Source of the DNA: Pleurodeles waltl
Taxonomy: Eukaryota; Chordata; Amphibia; Caudata; Salamandridae
DNA: 64,000 nucleotides
Direction of reading: 5' to 3'
NCBI RefSeq assembly: GCF_031143425.1
Contig: NC_090439.1
Coordinates: 348,558,027-348,622,026, forward strand
Both the position numbers and the translations under genes were made by a program. Below, one piece after another: positions 37,101 through 49,100 of the stretch (its first letter is position 1; every line of letters starts with the position of its first letter). The notes beneath the pieces are model-generated. The model was not told the origin of the DNA. It worked only from the letters and a program-made list of their open reading frames with translations, and did not search any database.

Positions 37101-40100
37101 TAAAGCAGTCCATCTTCCCAATAGACCCTATGTGTTCCAGTTTTCTTGCCATTGGACTCTTCAGCAGCTTGCTGCCTAAGGCCTTCAAGAGAGGGACAGG
37201 TTTCTTGCCCCTTACACAACTGCTCCCTTGAGGGTCCACCTGGGCCTAAGAGCTCAACCTGGTAAGGTTCTAACTCCATAGGCTCAGTTCCCTCAGAGGG
37301 CAGAACTTCTTCCTGGGAAGAGAGGTTCTCTTTTTGTTGTTGTGTTGCAGCTGGTTTCCCAGTTGTCTTTCCTTTCCTCTTGGTAGACTGGGCCCTTTTT
37401 CCAGGCTCCAGCTCTACTTTTTCACCCTGAGCCTTGCACTGTGCCCTTGTCTTGATACACACCAGTTCAGGGTTACCCAGCATGGCTGCATGGGTTTTCA
37501 GTTCTACCTCAGCCCATGCTGAGGACTCCAGGTCATTTCCAAGCGAACAGTCTACTGGGATATTTGAGGAGACCACCACCTGTTTCAGGCCATTGACCCC
37601 TCCCCACTCTAAAGTTACCATAGCCATGGGATGTACTTTATTCTGATTGTCAGCGTTGGTGACTGGATAAGTTTGTCCAGCCAGGTATTGACCAGGGGAA
37701 ACCAGTTTCTCTGTCACCATGGTGACACTGGCACCTGTATCCCTCAGGCCTTCTACACTTGTCCCATTAATTAAGAGCTGCTGCCTGTATTTTGCATGTT
37801 AGGAGGCCAGGCAGCCAGTGTGGCTAAATCCACCCCACCCTCAGAGATTAATGTAGCTTCAGTGTGACACCTGATTTGCTCTGGGCACACTGTTGATCCC
37901 ACTTGGAGACTAGCCATTCCAGTGTTAGCTGGAGTGGAGTTAGAAGTGGTACTTTTCTTGGGACAGGCCTTGTCTCCAGTTTGGTGTCCAGGCTGATTAC
38001 AGCTACGACACCATGCCTTTTTGGGATCAAAGTTTTTACCCTTGTACCCAAAATTGTTTTGTGAAGAGGCTCCGGGCCCACCCTCCTGTGCAGGTTTTTG
38101 TGGGCCTGTAGAAGACTCTTTACTATTTTTGTTTTTGGATGTCTCAACACTCTTCCCCTGGGGAGGCTTTGTGACCCCTTTCTTTTGGTCACCCCCTGTG
38201 GAAGTCTTGGTCACCCTAGTCTTGACCCAATGGTCCGCCTTCTTTCCCAATTCTTGGGGAGAAATTGGTCCTAGGTCTACCAGATGCTGATGCAGTTTAT
38301 CATTTGAACAATTACTTAATAGGTGTTCTTTCACAAACAATTTGTACAGCCCATCATAATCATTTGCACCACTGCCTTGAATCCAACCATCCAGTGTTTT
38401 CACTGAGTAGTCCACAAAATCAACCCAGGTCTGGCTCGAGGTTTTTTGAGCCCCCCTGAATCTAATTCTATACTCCTCAGTGGAGAATCCAAAGCCCTCA
38501 ATCAGGGTACCCTTCATGAGGTCATAAGATTCTGTATCTTTTCCAGAGAGTGTGAGGAATCTATCCCTACACTTTCCGGTGAACATTTCCCAAAGGAGAG
38601 CACCCCAGTGAGATCTGCTTACTTTTCTGGTTGCACAAGCCCTCTCAAAAGCTGTGAACCATTTGGTGATGTCATCACCATCTTCATATTTAGTTACAAT
38701 CCCTTTTGGGATTTACAACATGTCAGGAGAATCTCTGACCCTATTTATGTTGCTGCCACCATGGATGGGACCAAAACCCATCTCTTGTCTTTCCCTTTCT
38801 ATGGCTAGGAGCTGTCTCTCCAAAGCCAATCTTTTGGCCATCCTGGCTAACAGGAGGTCATCTTCACTGAGGCTCTCCTCAGTGATAACAGAGGTGCTGT
38901 GCCCTCCTGTGAGGGAAGCAGCATCTCTGACTATTATGGTTGGAGTCAGGGATTGAGGGTCCCTGATCTCCCTAATTAGGACTGGAAGGGGGGAATTCTC
39001 CTCCAAGTCACTATCTTCCCCCTCTGTGAGGTCATCCTCAGAGGGGTTGGCTTTTTCAAACTCTGCCAGCAGCTCCTGGAGCTGTTGTTTGGAGGGTCTT
39101 GAGCCAAATGGGATTTTCTTTATTTTGCAGAGAGACTTTAGCTCCCTCATCTTAAGATGGAGGTAAGGTGTGAGGTCGAGTTCCATCACATTCTCTTCTG
39201 CACCAGACATTATGTTTCTAAAAGTTGGAATACTTTTTAAGAATCTAAAACTATTTCTAGAACCTAATTCAAACTTTCACAAAACTTTTAAACTCTAAAA
39301 GAAATGCTAATCAGGGACTAACACAAGGCCCTAGCAGGACTTTTAAAAATTTAGAAAAATAGCTCAAATTGCAAAAATAAGTTTCTAATGCCAATTTTTG
39401 GAATTTAGTCGTGTGATCAGGTATTGGCTGAGTAGTCCAGCAAATGCAAAGTCTTGTACCCCACCGCTGATCCACCAATGTAGGAAGTTGGCTCTGTATG
39501 CACTGTTTCAAAGTAAGGAATAGTATGCACAGAGTCCAAGGATTCCCCTTAGAGGTAACATAGTGGCAAAAAGAGATAATACTAATGCTCTATTTTGTGG
39601 TAGTGTGGTCGAGCAGTAGGCTTATCAAAGGAGTAGTGTTAAGCATTTGTGGTACATACACAAGCAATAAATGAGGAACACACACTCAGAGACAATTCCA
39701 GGCCAATAGGTTTTTGTATAGAAAAATATATTTTCTTAGTTTATTTTAAGAACTACAGGTTCAAATTTTACATGTAATACTTCAAATGAAAGGTATTGCA
39801 GGTAGGTACTTTAGGAACTTTGAATAATCAAAATAGCATATACAGTCTTCACATAAATCACATATAGCTATTTTAAAACTAGACAGTGCAATTTTCAACA
39901 GTTCCTGCGGGGAGTAAGAGTTAGTTAGTTTTTTCAGGTAAGTAAATCACCTACGGAGCTCAAGTTTGGGTCCAAGGTAGCCCACCGTTGGGGGTTCAGA
40001 GCAACCCCAAAGTTACCACACCAGCAGCTCAGGGCCGGTCAGGTGCAGAGATCAAAGAGGTGCCCAAAACGCATAGGCTTCAATGGAGAAGGGGGTGCCC

Positions 40101-43100
40101 CGGTTCCAGTCTGCCAGCAGGTAAGTACCCGCGTCTTCGGAGGGCAGACCAGGGGGGTTTTGTTGGGCACCGGGGGGGACACAAGTTAGCACAGAAAGTA
40201 CACCCCCAGCAGCAAGGGGCGGCCGGGTGCAGTGTGCAAACACACGTCGGGTTTCCAATGGAAATCAATGGGAGACCAAGGGGTCTCTTCAGCGATGCAG
40301 GCAGGCAAGGGGGGGGCACCTCGGGGTAGCCACCACCTGGGCAAGGGAGAGGGCCTCCTGGGGGTCACTCCTGCACTGGAGATCCGATCTTTCAGGTCCT
40401 GGGGGCTGCGGGTGCAGAGTCTTTACCAGGCGTCGGGATCTGGGAAGCAGGCAGTCGCGGTCAGGGGGAGCCTCGGGATTCCCTCTGCAGGCGTCGCTGT
40501 GGGGGCTCAGGAGGGGCAACTCTGGCTACTCACAGTCTCGTAGTCGCCGGGGAGTCCTCCCTGAAGTGTTGTTTCTCCACAGGTCGAGCCGGGGGTGTCG
40601 GGTGCAGAGTAGCAAGTCTCACGCTGCCGGCGGGAAATGCAGTTGTTTTAAAGTTGCTCCTTTGAAACAAAGTTGCAGTCTTGGGTGAACAGAGCCGCTG
40701 TCCTCGGGAGTTCTTGGTCCTTCTAGAGCAGGGCAGTCCTCTGAGGATTCAGAGGTCGCTGGTCCCTGGGGAAAGCGTCGCTGGAGCAGTGTCTTTAGAA
40801 GTGGGGAGACAGGCCGGTAGAGCTGGGGCCAAAGCAGTTGGTGTCTCCGTCTTCTCTGCAGGGTTTTTCAGCTTAGCAGTCCTCTTCTTCTTAGGTTGCA
40901 GGAATCTGAGTTCCTAGGTTCTGGGGAGCCCTTAAATACTAAATTTAAGGGTGTGTTTAGGTCTGGGGGGTTAGTAGCCAATGGCTACTAGCCCTGAGGG
41001 TGGGTACACCCTCTTTGTGACTCCTCCAAAGAGGAGGGGGTCACATTCCTATCCCTATTGGGGGAATCCTCCATCTGCAAGATGGAGGATTTCTAAAAGT
41101 TAGAGTCACCTCAGCTCAGGACACCTTAGGGGCTGTCCTGACTGGCCAGTGACTCCTCCTTGTTATTCTCATTATTTCCTCCGGCCTTGCCGCCAAAAGT
41201 GGGGCCGTGGCCGGAGGGGGCGGGCAACTCCACTAGCTGGAGTGTCCTGTGGTGCTGTAACAAAGGGGGTGAGCCTTTGAGGAGCACCGCCAGGTGTTAC
41301 AGTTCCTGCAGGGGGAGGTGTGAAGCACCTCCACCCAGTACAGGCTTTGTTACTAGCCACAGAGTGACAAAGGCACTCTCCCCATGTGGCCAGCAACATG
41401 TCTTGAGTGTGGCAGGCTGCTAAAACCAGACAGCCTACACGGGTAGATGGTTAAGGTTTCAGGGGGCACCTCTAAGGTGCCCTCTGGGGTGTATGTTACA
41501 ATAAAATGTACACTGGAATCAGTGTGCATTTATTGTTCTGAGAAGTTTGATACCAAACTTTTCAGTTTTCAGTGTAGCCATTATGGTGCTGTGGAGTTCG
41601 TGTTTGACAGACTACCAGACCATATACTCTTATGGCTACCCTGCACTTACATTGTCTAAGGTTTTGCTTAGACACTGTAGGGGCACAGTGCTCATGCACT
41701 GGTGCCCTCACCTATGGTATAGTGCACCCTGCCTTAGGGCTGTAAGGCCTGCTAGAGGCGTGACTTATCTATACTGCATAGGCAGTGTGAGGTTGGCATG
41801 GCACCCTGAGGGGAGTGCCATGTCGACTTACTCGTTTTGTCCCCACTAGCACACACAAGCTGGAAAGCAGTGTGTCTGTGCTGAGTGAGGGGTCCCCAGG
41901 GTGGCATAAGACTTGCTGCATCCCTTAGAGACCTTCCCTGGCATCAGGGCCCTTGGTACCAGGGGTACCAGTTACAAGGGACTTACCTGGATGCCAGGGT
42001 GTGCCAATTGTGGAAACAAAAGTACAGGTTAGGGAAAGAACACTGGTGCTGGGGCCTGGTTAGCAGGCCTCAGCACACTTTCAAATCAAAACTTAGCATC
42101 AGCCCACGGCAAAAGGTCAGGGGGTAACCATGCCAAGGAGGCATTTCCTTACACAACCTCCCACCCCCCAAACGAAAGAGGATGAGACTAACCTTTCCCA
42201 AGAGAGTTTTCATTTTCTAAGTGGAAGAACCTGGAAAGGCCATCTGCATTGGCATGGGCAGTCCCAGGTCTGTGTTCCACTATAAAGTCTATTCCCTGTA
42301 GGGATATGGACCACCTCAACAGTTTTGGATTTTCACCTTTCATTTGCAGCAGCCATCTGAGAGGTCTGTGGTCAGTTTGAACTACAAAGTGAGTACCAAA
42401 GAGGTATGGTCTCAGCTTCTTCAGGGACCAAACCACAGCAAAGGCCTCCCTCTCAAAGGCACTCCAACGCTGCTCCCTGGGGAGTAACCTCCTGCTAATG
42501 AAAGCAACAGGCTGGTCAAGGCCATCATCATTTGTTTGGGACAACACTTCCCCTATCCCATGTTCAGAGGTATCTGTCTGCACAATGAACTGCTTGGAGT
42601 AATCTGGAGCTTTTAGAAATGGTGCTGTGCACATTGCTTGTTTCAGGGTGTCAAAGGCCTGTTGGCATTCTACAGTCCAGTTTACCTTCTTGGGCATTTT
42701 CTTGGAGGTAAGTTCTGTGAGGGCTGTCACTATGGATCCATATCCCTTCACAAACCTCCTGTAATACCCAGTCAAGCCAAGGAATGCCCTGACTTGAGTC
42801 TGGGTTTTTGGAGCTGCCCAGTCCAGAATAGTCTGGATCTTAGGCTGGAGTGGCTGAACTTGGCCTCCACCTACAAGGTGTCCCAAGTAAACTGCAGTTC
42901 CCTGCCCTATCTGGAATTTGGATGCCTTGATAGAGAGGCCTGCTGATTGCAGAGCCTTCAAAACCTTCTTCAGGTGGACCAGGTGATCCTGCCAGCTGGA
43001 GCTAAAGACAGCAATATCGTCAAGATAAGCTGCACTAAAGGACTCCAAGCCAGCAAGGACTTGATTCACCAACCTTTGGAAGGTGGCAGGAGCATTCTTT

Positions 43101-46100
43101 AAACCAAAGGGCATAACAGTAAACTGATAATACCCATCAGGTGTGGAGAATGCTGTCTTTTCTTTTGCTCCTGGTGCCATTTTGATTTGCCAGTACCCTG
43201 CTGTTAAGTCAAAGGTACTTAAGAATTTGGCAGCACCTAATTTATCAATCAGTTCATCAGCCCTTGGAATGGGATGGGCATCTGTCTTGGTGACAGAATT
43301 AAGTCCTCTGTAGTCCACACAAAACCTCATCTCTCTCTTTCCATCTTTGGTGTGAGTTTTGGGGACTAAGACCACTGGGCTAGCCCAGGGGCTGTCAGAG
43401 TGCTCAATGACTCCCAATTCCAGCATCTTGTGGACTTCCACCTTGATGCTTTCCTTAACTTGGTCAGACTGTCTGAATATTTTGTTTTTGACAGGCATGC
43501 TGTCTCCTGTGTCCACATCATGGGTACACAGGTGTGTCTGACCAGGGGTTAGGGAAAAGAGCTCAGCAAACTGTTGCAGGACCTTCCTGCAGTCAGATTG
43601 CTGATGGCCAGAGAGGGTGTCTGAATAGATCACTCCATCAACTGAACCATCTTTAGGGTCTCAGGAGAGGAGATCAGGGAGAGGTTCACTCTCAGCTTCC
43701 TGGTCCTCATCTGTTACCATCAACAGATTCACATCAGCCCTGTCATGGAAGAGTTTCAGGCGGTTCACATGGATCACCCTCTTGGGGCTCCTGCTAGTGC
43801 CTAGGTCCACCAGGTAGGTGACCTGACTCTTCTTCTCTAGCACTGGGTAAGGGCCATTCCATTTGTCCTGAAGTGCCCTGGGAGCCACAGGCTCCAGAAC
43901 CCAGACTTTCTGCCCTGGCTGAAATTCAACCATTGCAGCCTTTTGGTCATGCCATAACTTCTGGAGCTGTTGACTGGCCTCAAGGTTTTTACTTGCCTTT
44001 TCCATGTAGTCTGCCATCCTTGAACGTAGGCCAAGTACATAGTCCACTATGTCTTGTTTAGGCTCATGAAGAGTTCTCTCCCAGCCTTCTTTCACAAGAG
44101 CTAGTGGTCCCTGTAGGAAGTTGGCTCTGTATGCACTATTTCAAAGTAAGGAATAGTATGCACAGAGTCCAAGGGTTCCCCTTAGAGGTAAGATAGTGGC
44201 AAAAAGAGATAATACTAATGCTCTATTTTGTGGTAGTGTGGTCGAGCAGTAGGCTTATCAAAGGAGTAGTGTTAAGCATTTGTTGTACATACATACAGGC
44301 AATAAATGAGGAACACACACTCAGAGACAAATCCAGCCAATAGGTTTTGTTATAGAAAAATATCTTTTCTTAGTTTATTTTAAGAACCACAGGTTCAAAT
44401 TTTACATGTAATATCTCATTTGAAAGGTATTGCAGGTAAGTACTTTAGGAACTTTGAATCATTACATTAGCATGTATACTTTTGACATAAAACACAATAA
44501 GCTGTTTTAAAAGTGGACACAGTGCAATTTTCAACAGTTCCTGGGGGGAGTAAGAGTTAGTTAGTTTTTGCAGGTAAGTAAACCACCTACGGGGTTCAAG
44601 TTTGGGTCCAAGGTAGCCCACCGTTGGAGGTTCAAAGCAACCCCAAAGTTACCACACCAGCAGCTCAGGGCCGGTCAGGTGCAGAGGTCAAAGAGGTGCC
44701 CAAAACGCATAGGCTTCAATGGAGAGAAGGGGGTGCCCCGGTTCCGGTCTGCCAGCAGGTAAGTACCCGCGTCTTCGGAGGGCCGACCAGGGGGGTTTTG
44801 TAGGGCACCGGGGGGGACACAAGTTAGCACAGAAAGTACACCCTCAGCAGCACGGGGGCGGCCGGGTGCAGTGTGCAAACACACGTCGGGTTTCCAATGG
44901 AAATCAATGGGAGACCAAGGGGTCTCTTCAGCGATGCAGGCTGGCAAGGGGGGGGGCTCCTCGGGGTAGCCACCACCTGGGCAAGGGAGAGGGCCTCCTG
45001 GGGGTCACTCCTGCACTGGAGTTCTGATCTTTAAGTTCCTGGGGGCTGCGGGTGCAGATTCTTTACCAGGCGTCGGGATCTGGGAAGCAGGCAGTCGCGG
45101 TCAGGGGGAGCCTCAGGATTCCCTCTGCAGGCGTCGCTGTTTTGGGCTCAGGGGGGGCAACTCTGGCTACTCACAGTCTCGTAGTCGCCGGGGAGTCCTC
45201 CCTGAAGTGTTGTTTCTCCACAAGTCGAGCCCGGGCGTCAGGTGCAGAGTAGCAAGTCTCACGCTTCCGGCGGGAAACAGAGTTGTTTTAAAGTTGCTCC
45301 TTTGAAACAAAGTTGCAGTCTTGGGTGAACAGAGCCGCTGTCCTCGGGAGTTCTTGGTCCTTCTAGAGCAGGGCAGTCCCCTAAGGATTTAGAGGTCGCT
45401 GGTCCCTGGGGAAAGCGTCGCTGGAGCAGTGTCTTTAGAAGTGGGGAGACAGGCCGGTAGAGCTGGGGCCAAAGCAGTTGGTGTCTCCGTTTTCTCTGCA
45501 GGGTTTTTCAGCTTAGCAGTCCTCTTCTTCTTAGGTTGCAGGAATCTGAGTTCCTAGGTTCTGGGGATCCCTTAAATACTAACTTTAAGGGCGTGTTTAG
45601 GTCTGGGGGGTTAGTAGCCAATGGCTACTAGCCCTGAGGGTGGGTACACCCTCTTTGTGCCTCCTCCCAAGGAGAGGGGGTCACATTCCTATCCCTATTG
45701 GGGGAATCCTCCATCTGCAAGATGGAGGATTTCTAAAAGTTAGAGTCACCTCAGCTCAGGACACCTTAGGGGCTGTCCTGACTGGCCAGTGACTCCTCCT
45801 TGTTATTCTCATTATTTCCTCCGGCCTTGCCGCCAAAAGTGGGGCCGTGGCCGGAGGGGGCTGGCAACTCCACTAGCTGGAGTGTCCTGTGGTGCTGTAA
45901 CAAAGGGGGTGAGCCTTTGATGCTCACCGCCAGGTGTTACAGTACCTGCAGGGGGAGGTGTGAAGCACCTCCACCCAGTATAGGCTTTGTTACTAGCCAC
46001 AGAGTGACAAAGGCACTCTCCCCATGTGGCCAGCAACATGTCTCGAGTGTGGCAGGCTGCTAAAACCAGTAGCCTACACAGGTAGTTGGTTAAGGTTTCA

Positions 46101-49100
46101 GGGGGCACCTCTAAGGTGCCCTCTGGGGTGTATGTTACAATAAAATGTACACTGGAATCAGTGTGCATTTATTGTGCTGAGAAGTTTGATAACAAACTTC
46201 TCAGTTTTCAGTGTAGCCATTATGGTGCTGTGGAATTCGTGTTTGACAGACTTCCAGACCATATACTCTTATGGCTACCCTGCACTTACAATGTCTAAGG
46301 TTTTGCTTAGACACTGTAGGGGCACAGTGCTCATGCACTGGTGCCCTCACCTATGGTATAGTGCTCCCTGCCTTAGGGCTGTAAGGCCTGCTAGAGGGGT
46401 GACTTATCTATACTGCATAGGCAGTGTGAGGTCGGCATGGCACCCTGAGGGGAGTGACATGTCGACTTACTCGTTTTGTCCCCACTAGCACACACAAGCT
46501 GGCAAGCAGTGTATCTGTGCTGAGTGAGGGGTCCCCAGGGTGGCATAAGACATGCTGCATCCCTTAGAGACCTTCCCTGGCATCAGGGCCCTTGGTACCA
46601 GGGGTACCAGTTACAAGGGACTTACCTGGATGGCAGGGTGTGCCAATTGTGGAAACAAAAGTACAGGTTAGGGAAAGAACACTGGTGCTGGGGCCTGGTT
46701 AGCAGGCCTCAGCACACTTTCAAATCAAAACTTAGCATCAGCAAAGGCAAAAAGTCAGGGGGTAACCATGCCAAGGAGGCATTTCCTTACACTTATATGT
46801 AGTATATTTATTTCTCAACAGGAGATCATTACCCCCACAAAGTGCATTTGTGTGACATTTTTGCCTCAATGTAAAAAGTGATAACTTAACACTACTTAAC
46901 GAATTCTAAAATAATAAAAAAATCAAATGCTATTTTTCTAAAGTAGTGTCAACAAATGCTTAGCACTACCTTCTGATAAGCCGAAACTGCTTACCCACAC
47001 TACCATAAAAGAGAGCATTTAGGGTTATTAATTTAACCTCTGTGAGTACTATCTGCATAGTTTACCCCCACCTTAGGCACACTGCATAGATAGCCAGGTT
47101 CCTACAACGGCGACACAGTAATAAGGAGGCGTTAAAAGATAGCACAACCAAAATAGAGAAGGAGAACAAGGTCCTAATTTAGATCTCCGTGGAGGGAATA
47201 CTCAGTCACAGACATGACAGATATCTTGTCTGCCATTTTACAATCTCCATAGGATATGATGGGATGGTAATACGAAGGGCGGGATATCCATCACTTTTGA
47301 GATGGAGTATTCCCCTCCACCAAGATTTTAAGTCAGGCTCATAGTCTTTTGCAAAAGTCTACACTCTCTTAGATTCTCATCAGGAAAAGTGGTGAGTAAA
47401 CAGTTAGGATTGATACAGCCAATGGAAGCTTGAACCACAAGGATCTCTGGAGAGGGGTGCTGAGAGAGAAAGGCTGGATTGCCTGGGCAATCTGTTGATT
47501 TACTAGGGGTTGGGTACAGGGTTTAGCCCAAGCCCCTAGAAGGATATCTATCAAGGCCTCATTGAAGGGGAGCAGAGGCTCAGAAGCAGTCTGGCCAGGC
47601 TGCAGGACTTGGGTCAGCATGGTCGTTTTGACCTCCATAGTAGGAAGTTGAAGATCGAGCACTATGGTTGCCCTACGCATGACCATGGCATAAGAGGCAG
47701 ATTTTTCAGTGTCTGGACTACGAGGGGAGAAAAAGGCAGACTCCGAGAGGTGTCTAGCCGACTACCATCTTGTTAGTCCTCATACCATTTGGCATTGGCA
47801 TAGGGTGGTGTGCCGCCAGTGATGGTGGCAGCAGAGTCTGTTGGTGGTCCAGAGTTCTGCACAGGTTCAGGAGGAACAGACAGCCCTCCTGTGACCTCAA
47901 CAAGATCCCTGTAACGTCCAGCCTCTCTTGAGTGCCGCTGTGAGGGAACTGAAGAGTTGTGTCCAGCGGGGCACCTATTCTTGCTGACAATCCCTACCAG
48001 AAATATTTCACCTCCTAAACAGGACAGGAGCTCCTTGGCACTAGCCCTGATTAAGGAATCTCCAGCTGTGAACCTGGGCAGCCCTTACCATTCCACTATT
48101 CCACAAGATTGAGCGTACTCGTCACCCCAATCAGGATCACTATTGGAGGCTGTGGCAAAAAGAGAATGTAAACAGTGTTGCCTGCCTTGTGGTAAGGTGA
48201 AGGCAGAACGCTCTGTCGGATTCATTTGAGACATCAGTCGAATTTTGACCTGTGTTGAGTCAGCACTGAAAAGGACAATCAGGGCCACCTCTATGGGCAG
48301 TGAAGTCAGCATCGGTGTCAATATGCCCGGACCTGGATTAGGTAAGGCTGCAGAGGGTTGTGTCGGTACTGGATCCGAGAGCAGAATCAGCACAGAGTCC
48401 AGCTAGTGTTAAGAGCAAACCTGCTGACAGTAATCCAGGTGGTAGGCCTCTCTGCTCTGTGGGGCAAGAAGGTGTGCCAGAGGAATTTGTTTAAGAGCCT
48501 AAGGTGCGCAGCCTAGAGGAAGGACCCAAAAACTCTGGTTGTGCAGGATCCAGCTGTGGAATTGACTCAGAAGCCTGCCAATTTCAAGAGAGGGAACAGG
48601 ACCTTTAACAATGCCTAGGCGCTTTGCCACGGGAGTGGGACTGGTACATAGGAGTGGAATTCTGCTTGAACATCTTATGTTTCCTATGCTTTCCTGAGGA
48701 TTTGGAGTGCAATAAAGACCAGTCTTTTAATGCAGCCCCTTCACCTCCGGCACTATGAGCAGGACAGGGAACAGCTTACAACTTGCAGCGGTCCCAGCAC
48801 TGCGTCTTTGTGTGCTTGGCGAGGTGAAGTTTTGCCTTGCTTTCCATGATGGTCTTTGAGTTCAGCGATGCAGAGTCCTCTCAGGTCATAGAGTTTAGGC
48901 CCAACCCCAGATACCACTGGCCCACCTAGTGGAATCTGTCACAGACATCAGTTTCTGACAGTCCTCACTAGGCTCAAAAGATCTTTTCTTGGTGAGTGAC
49001 ATCCCTTGTACAATGTAAAAAAAATTGGAAATAGCTGACAAAAAGCAGTCTTTGAGAAATGAGACGATCAGATCCACGTCTAGAGACACAGAAAGAAAGG

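Noticed and set aside
37740..37800. Programmed frameshift between gag and protease in internal region 2
   Set aside because: The copies at 29.8-31.0 and 56.7-56.9 kb keep gag and protease aligned in one frame at this point, and this copy shows a one-base loss, so a mutation is the simpler reading.
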